DNA of 64,000 nucleotides from Eutreptiella sp. 'Long Island Sound 2002' (lineage: Eukaryota; Euglenozoa; Euglenophyceae; Eutreptiales; Eutreptiaceae): positions 129,642,556 through 129,706,555 of the forward strand of contig OZ038382.1 in the NCBI GenBank assembly GCA_964036045.1, read 5' to 3'. This document shows positions 46,367 through 55,468 of this stretch, in pieces (position 1 is the first letter of the stretch; each line of letters begins with the position of its first letter). The translations under genes were made by a program, and so were the position numbers. The notes under the pieces are model-generated. The model was given only the letters and a program-made list of their open reading frames with translations, was not told the origin of the DNA and did no database searches.

Positions 46367-48450
46367 TGCACCAGGAGGTAGTGGGAAGGGCGCGCCTGCC
46401 ACCACGCATGCCTACCAGAGTAACAGTGATGGCAGACTCTGATGGGTCCCTCCAGCGGGACGACCGCCACCACTGCCGGTCCCGCTCCCGCTCCCCCGTC
46501 TCCTCCCCGGAGTGGACGGGGGAGACCCTCGCGGAGCGCGAGGAGCGGAGGCTGGCGGAGGCGGCGGTGGTCGGGCCGCCGCCGCCGGCCCGGGAACCTG
46601 GGCCAGCCGAGACGGCCGCCCCCGCCGCCCAAGCGGCCAGCCCCGCCGCCCCGCCCCGCCCAGACGCGCAGGAGGCGGAGACCGCGGCGAGCCACGCCGC
46701 GGCCCCGGCCGCGGCCCCCGGCACGCCGCCGACAAGGGGGGCAGCCCCGGCGCAGGAGCCGGACACATCGCCGAGGGCTGCCGCAGCCGCACAGGAGAGC
46801 AAGAAGGGCGCGCGAGGGGTTGCGACGGACCCCGCACGGGCCTTGGGCGCCTCGCCGGCGGCCGCCGCGGCAGCAGAGGAGAACGAGGAGGGCGTGCGAG
46901 GGGTTGCGACCGCGGCCACGGGCGCCTCGTCGGCGGCCGCCACGGCAGCGAAGGAGAGTGAGGAGGGCGCGCGAGGGGCTGCGGCCCCCGGCACGCCGCG
47001 CAAGCGGGGGAAGAACCCCGCACGGGCCGCGGACGCCTCGCCGGCGGCCGCCGCAGCAGCAGCAGTGGGCAGGGAGAGCGCGAAGTACCGCGCCCAGGCC
47101 AACCCCGCCCACACCCACACCAGCCCCCCCAAGCCGTACCGCCCCAAACCCTTCCCCCAGGGGCGGGAGCGGCACGTCCGCCCCCCGACGCGCGAGCGCT
47201 CGCCGCCGGGCGTCACGCTGCCGCAACTGCAAAGGCAGCGGGACGCCTGGCGAGTGGTCCAGGAAGGGCGCAGCGGCGGGGGGGGAGGGAGGAGCGGACA
47301 GCGCGACAGGCAGGGGGCAGGGGAGGGGTCAGGGCACGGGAAGGGCGCGCAGGGGCGCGGGCAGGGAGCCCAGGTGCAGGGGGCGGGGCGAGGGGAGGTG
47401 GGAGAGCGAGCAAGCCAGGGCGTGGTGGACGAGAGGCGGGACCCGCGACACGGGCAGGGGGCCGGGGAGGGGCCAGGGCACGGGAAGGGTGCTCAGGGGC
47501 GCGGGAAGGGTACCCAGGTGCAGGGGGCAGGACGAGGGGGGATGGGAGAGCGAGCGGGCCAGGGCGTGGGGGACGAGAGGCGGGACCCGCGACACGGGCA
47601 TGGGACTGGAAAGGGGCCCAAGGGCAAGGGCAAGGGCAAGGGCAAGGGCCCCAAGGGACAGGAGGGACGGGGCATGGGAGCCCAGGGAGGAGGGCGGGGC
47701 GAAGGGAGGGGGGCAGAGGGCGGAGCGCCCCCGCAGCCGGACGTGCAGCCGGTGAGGTGCATCCCCCCCGGCATCCAACAGATGCCGGCACACCACACCC
47801 ACCACCACCACCACCACCACCACCACCACCTCTACAACATCGACCCTGACGCCGGCGAGCTCGTCCCCCCCCAACCCCCACGACGCCAGCACCAGCAAGC
47901 CCCCCCCGCGCCGAGGGCGGAGCCGGCGCGGATGGCCTCGGCGGAGGGGGGACGGGGCGCGGCATCGGCGCCGCAGGCGCAGGGGCAGCGAGGGGGGCCT
48001 GCACGGGGGGCGGAGGAGGGCCGGCCATGGGACCGGGACTGGGGCGCAGTCCCGGACCCGCTGGGGGAGGAGACCCTCCCCCTGGTGGGAGAAGTGTACG
48101 GGTGGTTGTGCTGGGCCAACCATGGGACCTCCAGGAGGGCGCGGAACCGGCCCTTCGATGCCGTGCTCCTCTGGAGGGACGGAGGAAACCGAGAGGCACC
48201 CCCGGGGGGGTGGGCGGCCCCAGAGGACCACGAGAGGGTCCTAAGGTCAGTGATCCGGGCGGCGTGGCCCCACAGGGAGCCGACGTGGCCGGCCTTCCTG
48301 GAAGGGGGAGCGGTGCTCCGCATCACGGATGCGGACGCCAAAAACTGGCTCCCCCGGGCTTTGCGTAGCGCCCTCGCCCATTGGCGCTACCGCCGGCACA
48401 ACCCGCCGCCGCCGCAGCCCCAGCCCCCACACAAGCGGCGGCGCAAGTGA
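46366..48450 (+). CDS. LINE-2 ORF4, low-complexity RNA-binding-like protein
   Basis: 694 codons starting in the TGATG overlap with ORF3. An Arg/Ser stretch (CRSRSRSP) is followed by a long Ala/Glu-rich region with repeated GVATxA motifs; a Gly/Arg/Gln-rich region with a 48-residue unit repeated twice plus a partial (144-bp steps at 47311, 47455 and 47599); a KGKGKGKG run; a stretch of about ten His (47797-47830); and a C-terminal folded-looking domain of ~120 residues (WDRDWGAVPDPLGEE onward) ending in KRRRK. The basic low-complexity make-up suggests RNA binding or condensate formation, perhaps supplying a second RNP protein; this is inference. No homologous family is recognised. Confidence 0.58.
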   Translation: MHQEVVGRARLPPRMPTRVTVMADSDGSLQRDDRHHCRSRSRSPVSSPEWTGETLAEREERRLAEAAVVGPPPPAREPGPAETAAPAAQAASPAAPPRPDAQEAETAASHAAAPAAAPGTPPTRGAAPAQEPDTSPRAAAAAQESKKGARGVATDPARALGASPAAAAAAEENEEGVRGVATAATGASSAAATAAKESEEGARGAAAPGTPRKRGKNPARAADASPAAAAAAAVGRESAKYRAQANPAHTHTSPPKPYRPKPFPQGRERHVRPPTRERSPPGVTLPQLQRQRDAWRVVQEGRSGGGGGRSGQRDRQGAGEGSGHGKGAQGRGQGAQVQGAGRGEVGERASQGVVDERRDPRHGQGAGEGPGHGKGAQGRGKGTQVQGAGRGGMGERAGQGVGDERRDPRHGHGTGKGPKGKGKGKGKGPKGQEGRGMGAQGGGRGEGRGAEGGAPPQPDVQPVRCIPPGIQQMPAHHTHHHHHHHHHHLYNIDPDAGELVPPQPPRRQHQQAPPAPRAEPARMASAEGGRGAASAPQAQGQRGGPARGAEEGRPWDRDWGAVPDPLGEETLPLVGEVYGWLCWANHGTSRRARNRPFDAVLLWRDGGNREAPPGGWAAPEDHERVLRSVIRAAWPHREPTWPAFLEGGAVLRITDADAKNWLPRALRSALAHWRYRRHNPPPPQPQPPHKRRRK

Positions 48451-48540
48451 AGGCCCAGACGGCGGGTAAGGGAGGGATGGGGGGGGGGGATGGGCCCCCT
48501 GACCCACGCCCCTCCCACGGTATGGCACGACGTGCGAGGG

Positions 48541-50727
48541 CGCGCCACCTCCCGCGGGAGGGAGGGCGGAGACAACGAGCGCGGGGAAGAACCTGCTGCC
48601 CCGCAACCCGCTAACCACTGACCGCTAACCCTCACGGCCACCCCCGGCCGGCCAGCGCCGCACGACAACGGCCGGGGGATGAGGGGCCCCGGCGAGGGCC
48701 TGCGCGAGCATCCGGCTCTCGATAGGGGGGGCGGGTGAAGGGCGCGACCCCCTGGCCGATGGCTGGCCCCCGGGACCAGGACCGCCATGCCGCCCCCGCC
48801 CCTCCTCCCCGGCCGACGAGAGGCATCGCCAGGGGGCCAAAGGGCCCCCTCCAACCCACCCCCCCCCCCCGCACAGACCCGAGGGCGGGCGGGGAGGCGG
48901 CCCCCCCACCCCCCCCCCATCCCCGCACCCACCACAGCAGGGGAGCCACAGGCGCGGCCCTCCGCCCCCCCCAGGGCCGGGGGGGCGCCCCCCCCTCAAG
49001 GGGAACGGGGCGCGATAAGGGCAACGGCGGCTGGGCCTGCTCCCGCGAACCCACATCGGCGTGCCGGAGCAACGCGCACAACGGAGCAGGAAGGAGGCCG
49101 CGCCCCACATGACCCTCCCGTAACCACAGCCCACTCCGAGGTGACAGAGGGGGGATTTCCAGTCAGATGGGGCCCCCAGGGGGGCGGTCCACGGGCCGCC
49201 CCTCACACCCCCCCACCCCGGGGCGGCACTCCAGCCCCGACCGCACGCGCGCGCCGGAAGGGAGCGCGCCGGCGACACGGAGGGAGCCAGAAAGGAGTAC
49301 CACAGGCCGCCGCCTGGAACGAGAGCAGGGAGGCCGCGGCGCGACACCCCCCCCCCCCCCCGCCCCCCCACCGGCCCGCCAGCCGCGGGGGCCCCGGGCC
49401 CCACCCCCCGAGGCAGAAGGGATGGACCCCCCCCGCCCGAGGGGGGAGCCGGAGTGTGACCCGCCCCCCCGCCCCAGCCGCCGGCTCAAATGGGGGCCGC
49501 GAAGAACAAGTGGGCCCACGCCTGGGCACCGGGACGCCGCGCAGATCGTGCCCAGAGAAGCCGGGTGGGCGCGAACCGGAATGGTATGGGGGGCCACGCC
49601 CCCCATGGACAGCACGACACCAGTGACGCCCGCTTTGTTGCCTACCCAGGGAAAGCGGCGCGCCACCTCCCGCGGGAGGGAGTGCGGAGACAACAAGCGC
49701 GGGGGGAAACCTGCTGCCCCGCAACCCGCTAACCACTGACCGCTGACCCTCACGGCCACCCCCGGCCGGCCAGCGCCGCGCGACAACGGCCGGGGGATGA
49801 GGGGCCCCAGAGAGGGACTGCGTGAGAATCCGGCTCTCGGTGGAGGGGGGCGGGGGAAGGGCGCGACCCCCCTGGCCGATGGCTGGCCCCCGGGGCCGGG
49901 ACCGCCAAGCCGCCCCCCCCCCCCCCCCTTGGCCGACAGGAGGCATTGCCAGGGGACCGAAGGCCCCCCCCCACTCCCCCCCCCCCCTCCCACACAGGCC
50001 CGAGATCGGGCGGGGGGGCGGCCCCCCCAACCCCCCCCCCCCCCGCACCCACCCCAGCTGGGGAGCCACAGGCGCGGCCCTCCGCCCCCCCAGGGCCGGG
50101 GGGGCGCCCCCACCCACAGGAGGAACGGCGACACGGTAAGGGCAACGGCGGCTGGACCTGCTCCCGCGAACCCACGCCGGCGTGCCGGAGCAACGCGCAC
50201 AACGGAACACGAAGGAGGCCGCGCCCCGCATGACCCTCCCGTAACCACAGCCCACTCCGAGGGGACAGAGGGGGGGTTTGCAGGTCAGCTGGGGCCCCCA
50301 GGGGAGCGGTCCACGGGCCGCCCCTCACCCCCCCCCAGCCCGGGGCGGCACTTCAGCCCCGACCGCACGCGCGCGCCGGAAGGGAGCGCGCCAGCGACAC
50401 GAAGAGAGCCAGAAAGGGGTACCGCAGGCCGCCACCCGGAACGAGAGCGGGGAGGCCGCGGCGCGACACCCCCCCCGAGGCAAGGGGGATCGGCCCCCCC
50501 CACCCGAGAGGGGAGCCGGAGTGTGACCCGCCCCCCCGCTCCAGCCGTCGGCCCACGTGGGGGCCGCGAAAAACAAGCGGGCCCACGCCTGCGCACCGGC
50601 ACGCCGCACAGATCGTACCCAGAGAAGCCGGGTGAACACGAACCGGAGTGGTATGGGGGGCCACGCCCCCCATGGACAGCACAACGCCAATGACGCCCGC
50701 TTTGTTGCCTGCCCAGGGAAGGCAGAG
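48541..50727 (+). repeat. ~1.1-kb tandem duplication in LINE-2 3' UTR
   Basis: CGCCACCTCCCGCGGGAGGG starts a block at about 48542 that recurs at about 49660. The blocks align throughout (for example CTAACCACTGACCGCT at 48611 and 49729, CCACGCCCCCCATGGACAGC near 49592 and 50661). The second copy is shorter, mainly from loss of C-rich stretches. Each block contains long C runs. Confidence 0.8.
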
Positions 50728-50987
50728 GGACGGAAAGAGGCAGAGCGACCCCCCGCCCTACAGCCCCCCCCCCGGTCCGGCGGCGCTACTGTCCGCCTCT
50801 TACCCCTGTGCACGTCAGTCGGCGATCCAACGGTGCCGCACCCCACCCAGCCCCCTCCCCCCCTTTCTGGACCCCGTACACGTGGACTGGGGCCTCCCGG
50901 CACGCGCAACACGCTTCGCGACGCACAGCCCCACCCTCAGGACTGGATTCATAGCCGACGACACCCCTAAGTCGCGTAAGAGACTCC

Positions 50988-51050
50988 CGCGGCCCAGTAG
51001 TGAGAGCGTCGGTCTTCAATCGTCCAGTGCGGGGGTTCGATCCCAGGCGT
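50988..51050 (+). ncRNA. tRNA-like stretch with Pol III A and B boxes
   Basis: GGCCCAGTAGTGAG resembles an A box and GGTTCGATCC at 51034-51043 matches the B-box consensus, about 45 bp apart as in tRNA genes. D and T arms can be drawn, but the anticodon arm and the acceptor stem pair poorly, so it is not a functional tRNA gene. It may be a SINE-like relic or an RNA structure of the LINE 3' UTR. Confidence 0.35.
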
Positions 51051-51281
51051 TGGTGCTCCTGGGATCCCTGCACGTAGAGCTCTCTAGTTGGCGACGTGGG
51101 AACCACCCCCCCCTCCAGCAACTCGCGCCACCACCGATACCGGTGGATCGGGTGGAGGTCTCGTTCGTTTTACCCCCCACCCAAGAAAAACAAAACACAT
51201 GGGAGCCACCCACCCCTGCAGCAGTGCGCGCCGTCACCTGTACTCGAACAGGTCAATGGGAGGCCTCGTCCGGTATTCGAA

Positions 51282-51307
51282 GGGATCGGTGGGAGACCAC
51301 CGATCCC
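51282..51307 (+). other. Perfect hairpin in LINE-2 3' UTR
   Basis: GGGATCGGTGG, loop GAGA, CCACCGATCCC: an 11-bp perfect stem. A smaller hairpin (ACCTGT and ACAGGT arms) lies near 51237-51254. Such stems can be recognition elements for the element's RT; here that is inference. Confidence 0.55.
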
Positions 51308-51639
51308 GGGGTTCCAATCAGCTCCTTCGCGGCGCGCGCCTGGTGCGCTACCTCCGGGGCGGCTGCCTTCTGAGATACACTGGCACCCGGGTCACAGAAC
51401 AAACGCGCCCGCAACCCCCTCCCCCTGTGCTAAGAGTAAGCCCGCGGTAAGGGTGCTCTGCTGGGCCGTGAACCGGAACATTGGTGCACCACTCCAGCCA
51501 CGGTCACCCCAACCCCCCCACGCATCCCGCAGGGCGAAGCTCCGTGCGCATCAGGCTCGTCATGGGAATCCGGCGGGCCGGCGCCTGGACACCAAGTCGA
51601 CACCTCTCCCCTCCGCCGCAAGAACAGAGCGAGGCCCCC

Positions 51640-51800
51640 ACCAACCGCACGCCCGCGCCCACAACGCAGACCCCGACAGCCCACCCAGTGGACGGGCAGT
51701 CGGGGGAAGAGGAGCGCAAGACCCAGAACGCCCCACGCAACGGTCGAGGGCACCCCCCCGGGGACGCCCTGCCGCCGCCCCCACAACCCCAAGCCAAGTA
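51640..51800 (+). repeat. Relic of the 5' array monomer in the LINE-2 3' UTR
   Basis: Sequence such as GACAGCCCACCCAGTGGACG and CCCCCGGGGACGCCCTGCCG matches the second monomer type and its junction with the first, in the same orientation as the 5' array. The element therefore has array-type sequence at both ends, which allows ORF loss by recombination as seen in LINE-1. Confidence 0.65.
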
Positions 51801-52615
51801 GGGGGGAACCGGGACCGGACCGCCCCCCCCCAAGCACGCCAGACGGAGCACGGGACCAGGGCAGGACACGCGGAGGGGCACGGACCACATGGAACGGCCC
51901 TACCAGCGCCCAGTGCCGGGACCACGCGAGATGCGCGCGCCACACCACCCAGCGGGGAGCGGACGCCGCGAGAGCGCGAGCGCACACACACGAAAAGGAC
52001 ACGCGGGGACCACCAGAAGGGCAACCGGACCGAGCGCGCGGAACGCACAGACCGCATGGAATGGCGTACCAGCGAACGAGGATAAGGGACACCCGGACGG
52101 GACGGCCCGCCACACGCAGCGCGGGACACGCGGGGCGGGGAGGGGGAAGAAGGGGAGACACAACACCAGGTACCGGCCCGAACCCCCCCGAACCGGCCGC
52201 GAGCGCCGCGCACACACAGACGGGAAACTGCACCCGCCAAGGCAGTAGTGGCGCACAGCGCCACGCCCCAGCCCCTAGGCTAGGCAGCCTCCGCGCCAGC
52301 CCAAGGGGGTCCCACTGGCGACAAGCCAGTAGCACGGGCCCGGCGGCGCCGGTGCCCCGGGCGACCACGCATTAGGGGGGCGACGCAGTGGGTAAGCGCC
52401 CGCGGCCACGGCTGCGAATTGATGCACTGACCGGGGAGTGGCGAAACGGGGACGCCGGGGAAGGACGGGGCTCCGAGCTCTGTGAACCCGGGGGACTCCG
52501 CCACCAGGCAGGAGGTGCGTCTTGGAGGGCCCCCCACTAGGGCCCGGTGGGGAGGATATCACCTGGCCCGACCAGGTGGCCCCCCGGGGCCGAAAGGCGT
52601 CTAGTACCCGCAAAA

Positions 52616-52634
52616 TCAAACCTCAAACCTCAAA
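52616..52634 (+). repeat. LINE-2 heptamer tail
   Basis: Two full TCAAACC units and a partial one after GTACCCGCAAAA; LINE-1 ends in AAACCCC units at the same point. Simple-repeat tails instead of poly(A) are typical of I-like and some other LINE clades. Confidence 0.75.
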
Positions 52635-52645
52635 CCACTGCGGAT

Positions 52646-54283
52646 AGCAGCGCCTGCTTCATCCCCTCAAAGGCACAGTCGGACTCAGCATTCCAGACCA
52701 CAGCCTTCTTGGACCCCTTCTTGGTCTCCTCTCGGTTGCCCTTGAGCATGGCCGTCATGGGGGCTGCATACTCGGCATACATCTTGATATACCCCCAGTA
52801 GTAGTTGCAGAACCCCAAGTATGCCCGTAGCTCAGAGACCGTCTTGGACTTCTCCCAGTGCTCAATCGCAGCCACCTTGCCAGGTATGGGCTTCCGCTGC
52901 CCGTTCCCAACTACGTGGCCAGCGAGGACCACCTCGCTTACCGCAATGGTGGCTTTGTCACTGCTGCCCGTGAGCTTGTGCCTAACCAGAAGGTCCAGCA
53001 CTCCGGTGACGTCCCTCTCATGTGCCTCCAGGAGCTCATCATAGCTCATACTGGGGTCCCCGGACGCGATGACCACGTCGTCCACAAAGGGGTCCGCACA
53101 GTCACGCACCGGCTCAAACAGGTTCTCCAGCATCCACTGAAAAGCCGCATTGCCTTTGGTAACACCCACGGGCATCACCTTCCACTGAAGGTCCAAGTGG
53201 GGTGCTCATTGCTGTGCAGGCACCGGACTCCTCGGCGAGAGGCATCTGATAATAACCATGTTTCAGGTCAATCACCGTGAAGATCCTCCGCCGGTGTTGC
53301 TTTTGCAGCATGTCCTCAATGAGGGGCAGCGTATAGCTGTCATGCTGCGTTTGGGTGTTTAGGCCGCGGTAGTCGACCACAAGCCGCCACTCTCCGGCCA
53401 CCTTCTTGGGAACGACGAAGCAAGGGGAGGCCCACTCGGAGTGGCACGGCTCAGGCCAGCCCCTCTCGATGAATTCACGGAGGATCTTCTCCATGGCCTC
53501 CTTCCTCTCGCCCCTCAGGGCGGACTCCAGGTGTCGGTACACACGGGGGTCCGGCTTCAGCCGTATCCTCGCCCCACCATACGGTCCACGCACCGGTGGG
53601 GGAAACACAGGCTTTCGGCTGAAGAAGGTATCACCATACTTCTGCTTCAGCCTGGCCCTCAATGCCTGGATCTTGGGGCACTCATCAGACTCCGCCTTGG
53701 CCTTTCCGGGCACTTGAACCACTGAGCTTACTTGCGGGGTACCACCGCATGGTTTCAAGTCAGGTGGTCTCCCCAGGTGGCCCAAAGGGCCATCTCTGGT
53801 CTTGCCTCGGAACAAATCACCGTAGGTGGGTGCGTTACTGCCGATTGGCTCCTCCTGGCTGGACATGTGCTCCAGCACCCTCCTTGCGGAGGTATCCCCA
53901 TCATAGGAACCAGAGACGATGGAGTCCACTTCCCACAAGGCTTTGTCCTGGCCCTTGCCCTCACGATGGCTTCTCCAGTCGTGAAAGGACTGATTCATAT
54001 ACCCCTGAACCAGGTCCAGCTCCTCTTCAGTGAGGAGGTCCTCCAATTCTCCGATGTCAACAGGGGAAACCGCAAAGCATTGCCGCCAGGGCTCCGCTAT
54101 GATGCGGTTGACACACACGAAGTCCGTGGTGTCGGCCTGCTCAAGGCCCCCATCCACATAGTGGAATTCCATGGGCCATCTCTGGGGTGGCATCGGCTGT
54201 CCCTTAGCGTCCTGATAGACACTCTCTCCAGCCGGTAGGGTAACCTTGTTTAAGGTCATGTTGGTCAGTGAGACCACCCAATC
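52646..54283 (-). pseudogene. Element A pol: reverse transcriptase
   Basis: Read on the minus strand, a spacer region rich in acidic residues is followed by a Ty3 RT: WASPCFVVPKKVAGEWRLV, DYRGLNTQTQHDSYTLPL, FTVIDLKHGYYQMPL and the catalytic FVDDVVI (where most relatives have YLDD; element B has LVDD). A one-base loss between about 53197 and 53215 moves the second half into another frame (LQWKVMPVG onward). The RT thumb/connection (FCNYYWGYIKMYAEY) is complete, and the frame is cut at 52646 by LINE-2; RNase H follows at 29070. A TGA at 54284-54286 separates it from the upstream module. Otherwise the whole of gag to RT is in a single frame. Confidence 0.88.
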
Positions 54284-54286
54284 TCA

Positions 54287-54679
54287 GGTGCGTTCCTCCT
54301 CGGTGCATCCCATAGGAACAACCAGCACTGCCTTGGAGCGGTCCTTGCGAATCTTCGCTATCGCTCTTGGGATGTCCCATCAGGGGCAATGGATCCACAT
54401 CAATCCCTGATGCGGACCCCAGTGCTTCTTCCAGGCGGAGTCCTGGGCGCTCCAGTACTTCTCACACACCCGCAGATGGGCGGAGGTTCCTGAAGAGAAC
54501 GCATCCAGGCCCAGATCCGAAGCTCCGAGGTCCGCAACTACTCGGCTCGCCACTTCCGGCATTACGCCGTACTCCTGGTTTGCTGGCCCAGCTGGCTCAG
54601 TCCCCAGCGCGGCTACTTCGAGCTGATTGCATTCCAGGTGGATCCATTGGCACTCCACATGGTGCTCAGGTGACGAAAG
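54287..54679 (-). pseudogene. Element A: conserved module between protease and RT
   Basis: Counterpart of 12459-13045 in element B: VECQWIHLECNQLEV, LDAFSSG, DSAWKKHWGPH and KDRSKAVLVVPMG, in the same order and spacing. In-frame stops at 54680-54682 (TGA, where B has Trp in CLTWLS) and 54380-54382 (TGA) break it. Function unknown; conservation in two diverged elements shows it belongs to the pol polyprotein of this family. Confidence 0.6.
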
Positions 54680-55468
54680 TCACGAGAACGGGTCGTCCTG
54701 GTACAGGGTCATGGAGGCCTGGGCCGGGAGAACGCCGGAGTCCGTCTCTATCATGAAGTCGTACCCAACGATCATGTCCCAGTCCATCTGGGCCTCGTAG
54801 AAGCGACCTTGCAGGAGGATTTCCTTGCCGAGGTCCAGGCGGCTCAGCTGACGGTGGTTCACGAACTGCAGCCCAATGGCCGCTTCCCTCGTGCCTCGTA
54901 CCATGTACTGGCCGTTCGCCATCTTCAGCCTGACAGGCCTCTGACTGTCGGTCAAGCACTCTGGCGGAAGTAGGCCAGCCTTGACCAGGCTGACCGGAGC
55001 TCCTGTGTCGACCAACACGTCGAAGACCTTCTCCACTTCCCCGCAGAGGGCACGGACCTTAACGTGCAACTGCCGCTCACGCCCGACACAGCGCACGGCG
55101 TGCAAGCTCAGGATCTCAGGCCGTTCCAGAAGCTCAATAAGCGACTGGTGCAGGTCGTGGACAATGGGCTCAGGCTGCCTATCTGCAGCATCCAGCTGCG
55201 GTCCGGGTGATCCTTCGATACTCTCGGAAAGATCTTGAAGCACATCAAATATGTTCTTGGTCGCAAGGAATAGACGGGTGCAAGGGTTCGTGCCTTCACT
55301 TGCCCCCACCCTGCCACTGCGACCGTCTTTCGTCTTGGGTGCCGGACTGGGCCTTCTGCCCGCGGCAATCCCTCTGTGCTCACTGTCTCCCGAATGGGAT
55401 GGTGTGGCGCTTCCCGCAACACCATCCTGCGACCGCCCTAGCTGGGGCCCTTGGCTGCAGGGGCTCCG
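54680..55468 (-). pseudogene. Element A aspartic protease
   Basis: Retropepsin-type domain with VFDVLVDTGAPVSLVKAG (catalytic DTG), MANGQYMVRGT flap region and DWDMIVGYDFM. It follows the gag stop (TAG, 55469-55471) in the same frame with a linker of about 115 residues, so either the TAG is read through, as in some retroelements, or it is a mutation. The frame ends at TGA 54680-54682. Confidence 0.85.

Larger units (their letters stand above)
29071..52634 (+). mobile_element. LINE-2: 23.6-kb multi-ORF non-LTR retrotransposon
   Basis: The insertion interrupts the pol gene of element A and is bounded by an 11-bp target duplication. It ends in a heptamer tail, and it encodes an APE-type endonuclease, reverse transcriptase and RNase H, so it is a non-LTR retrotransposon. 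Order: leader 29071-30859; tandem monomers 30860-34560; ORF1 34666-38399; ORF2 38400-44749; in-frame extension to 45094; ORF3 45134-46366; ORF4 46366-48450; 3' UTR to 52634. Usual LINEs are 4-8 kb with one or two ORFs. GC content is far above that of the LTR elements around it. ORF1 and ORF2 carry a few frame disruptions, so this copy may be recently inactivated. Confidence 0.87.
48451..52634 (+). other. LINE-2 3' UTR
   Basis: About 4.2 kb, extremely C/G-rich in its first half. It holds a ~1.1-kb tandem duplication, a tRNA-like stretch, hairpins, one relic of the 5' monomer and the heptamer tail. The last ~0.9 kb is what survives in LINE-1. Open frames here come from base composition; none is conserved between the duplicated halves at the protein level. 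Confidence 0.75.

Noticed and set aside
48700-50700. Several 200-360 codon frames in the LINE-2 3' UTR
   Set aside because: Pro/Gly/Ala/Arg composition from C/G runs; the duplicated blocks do not keep any frame.
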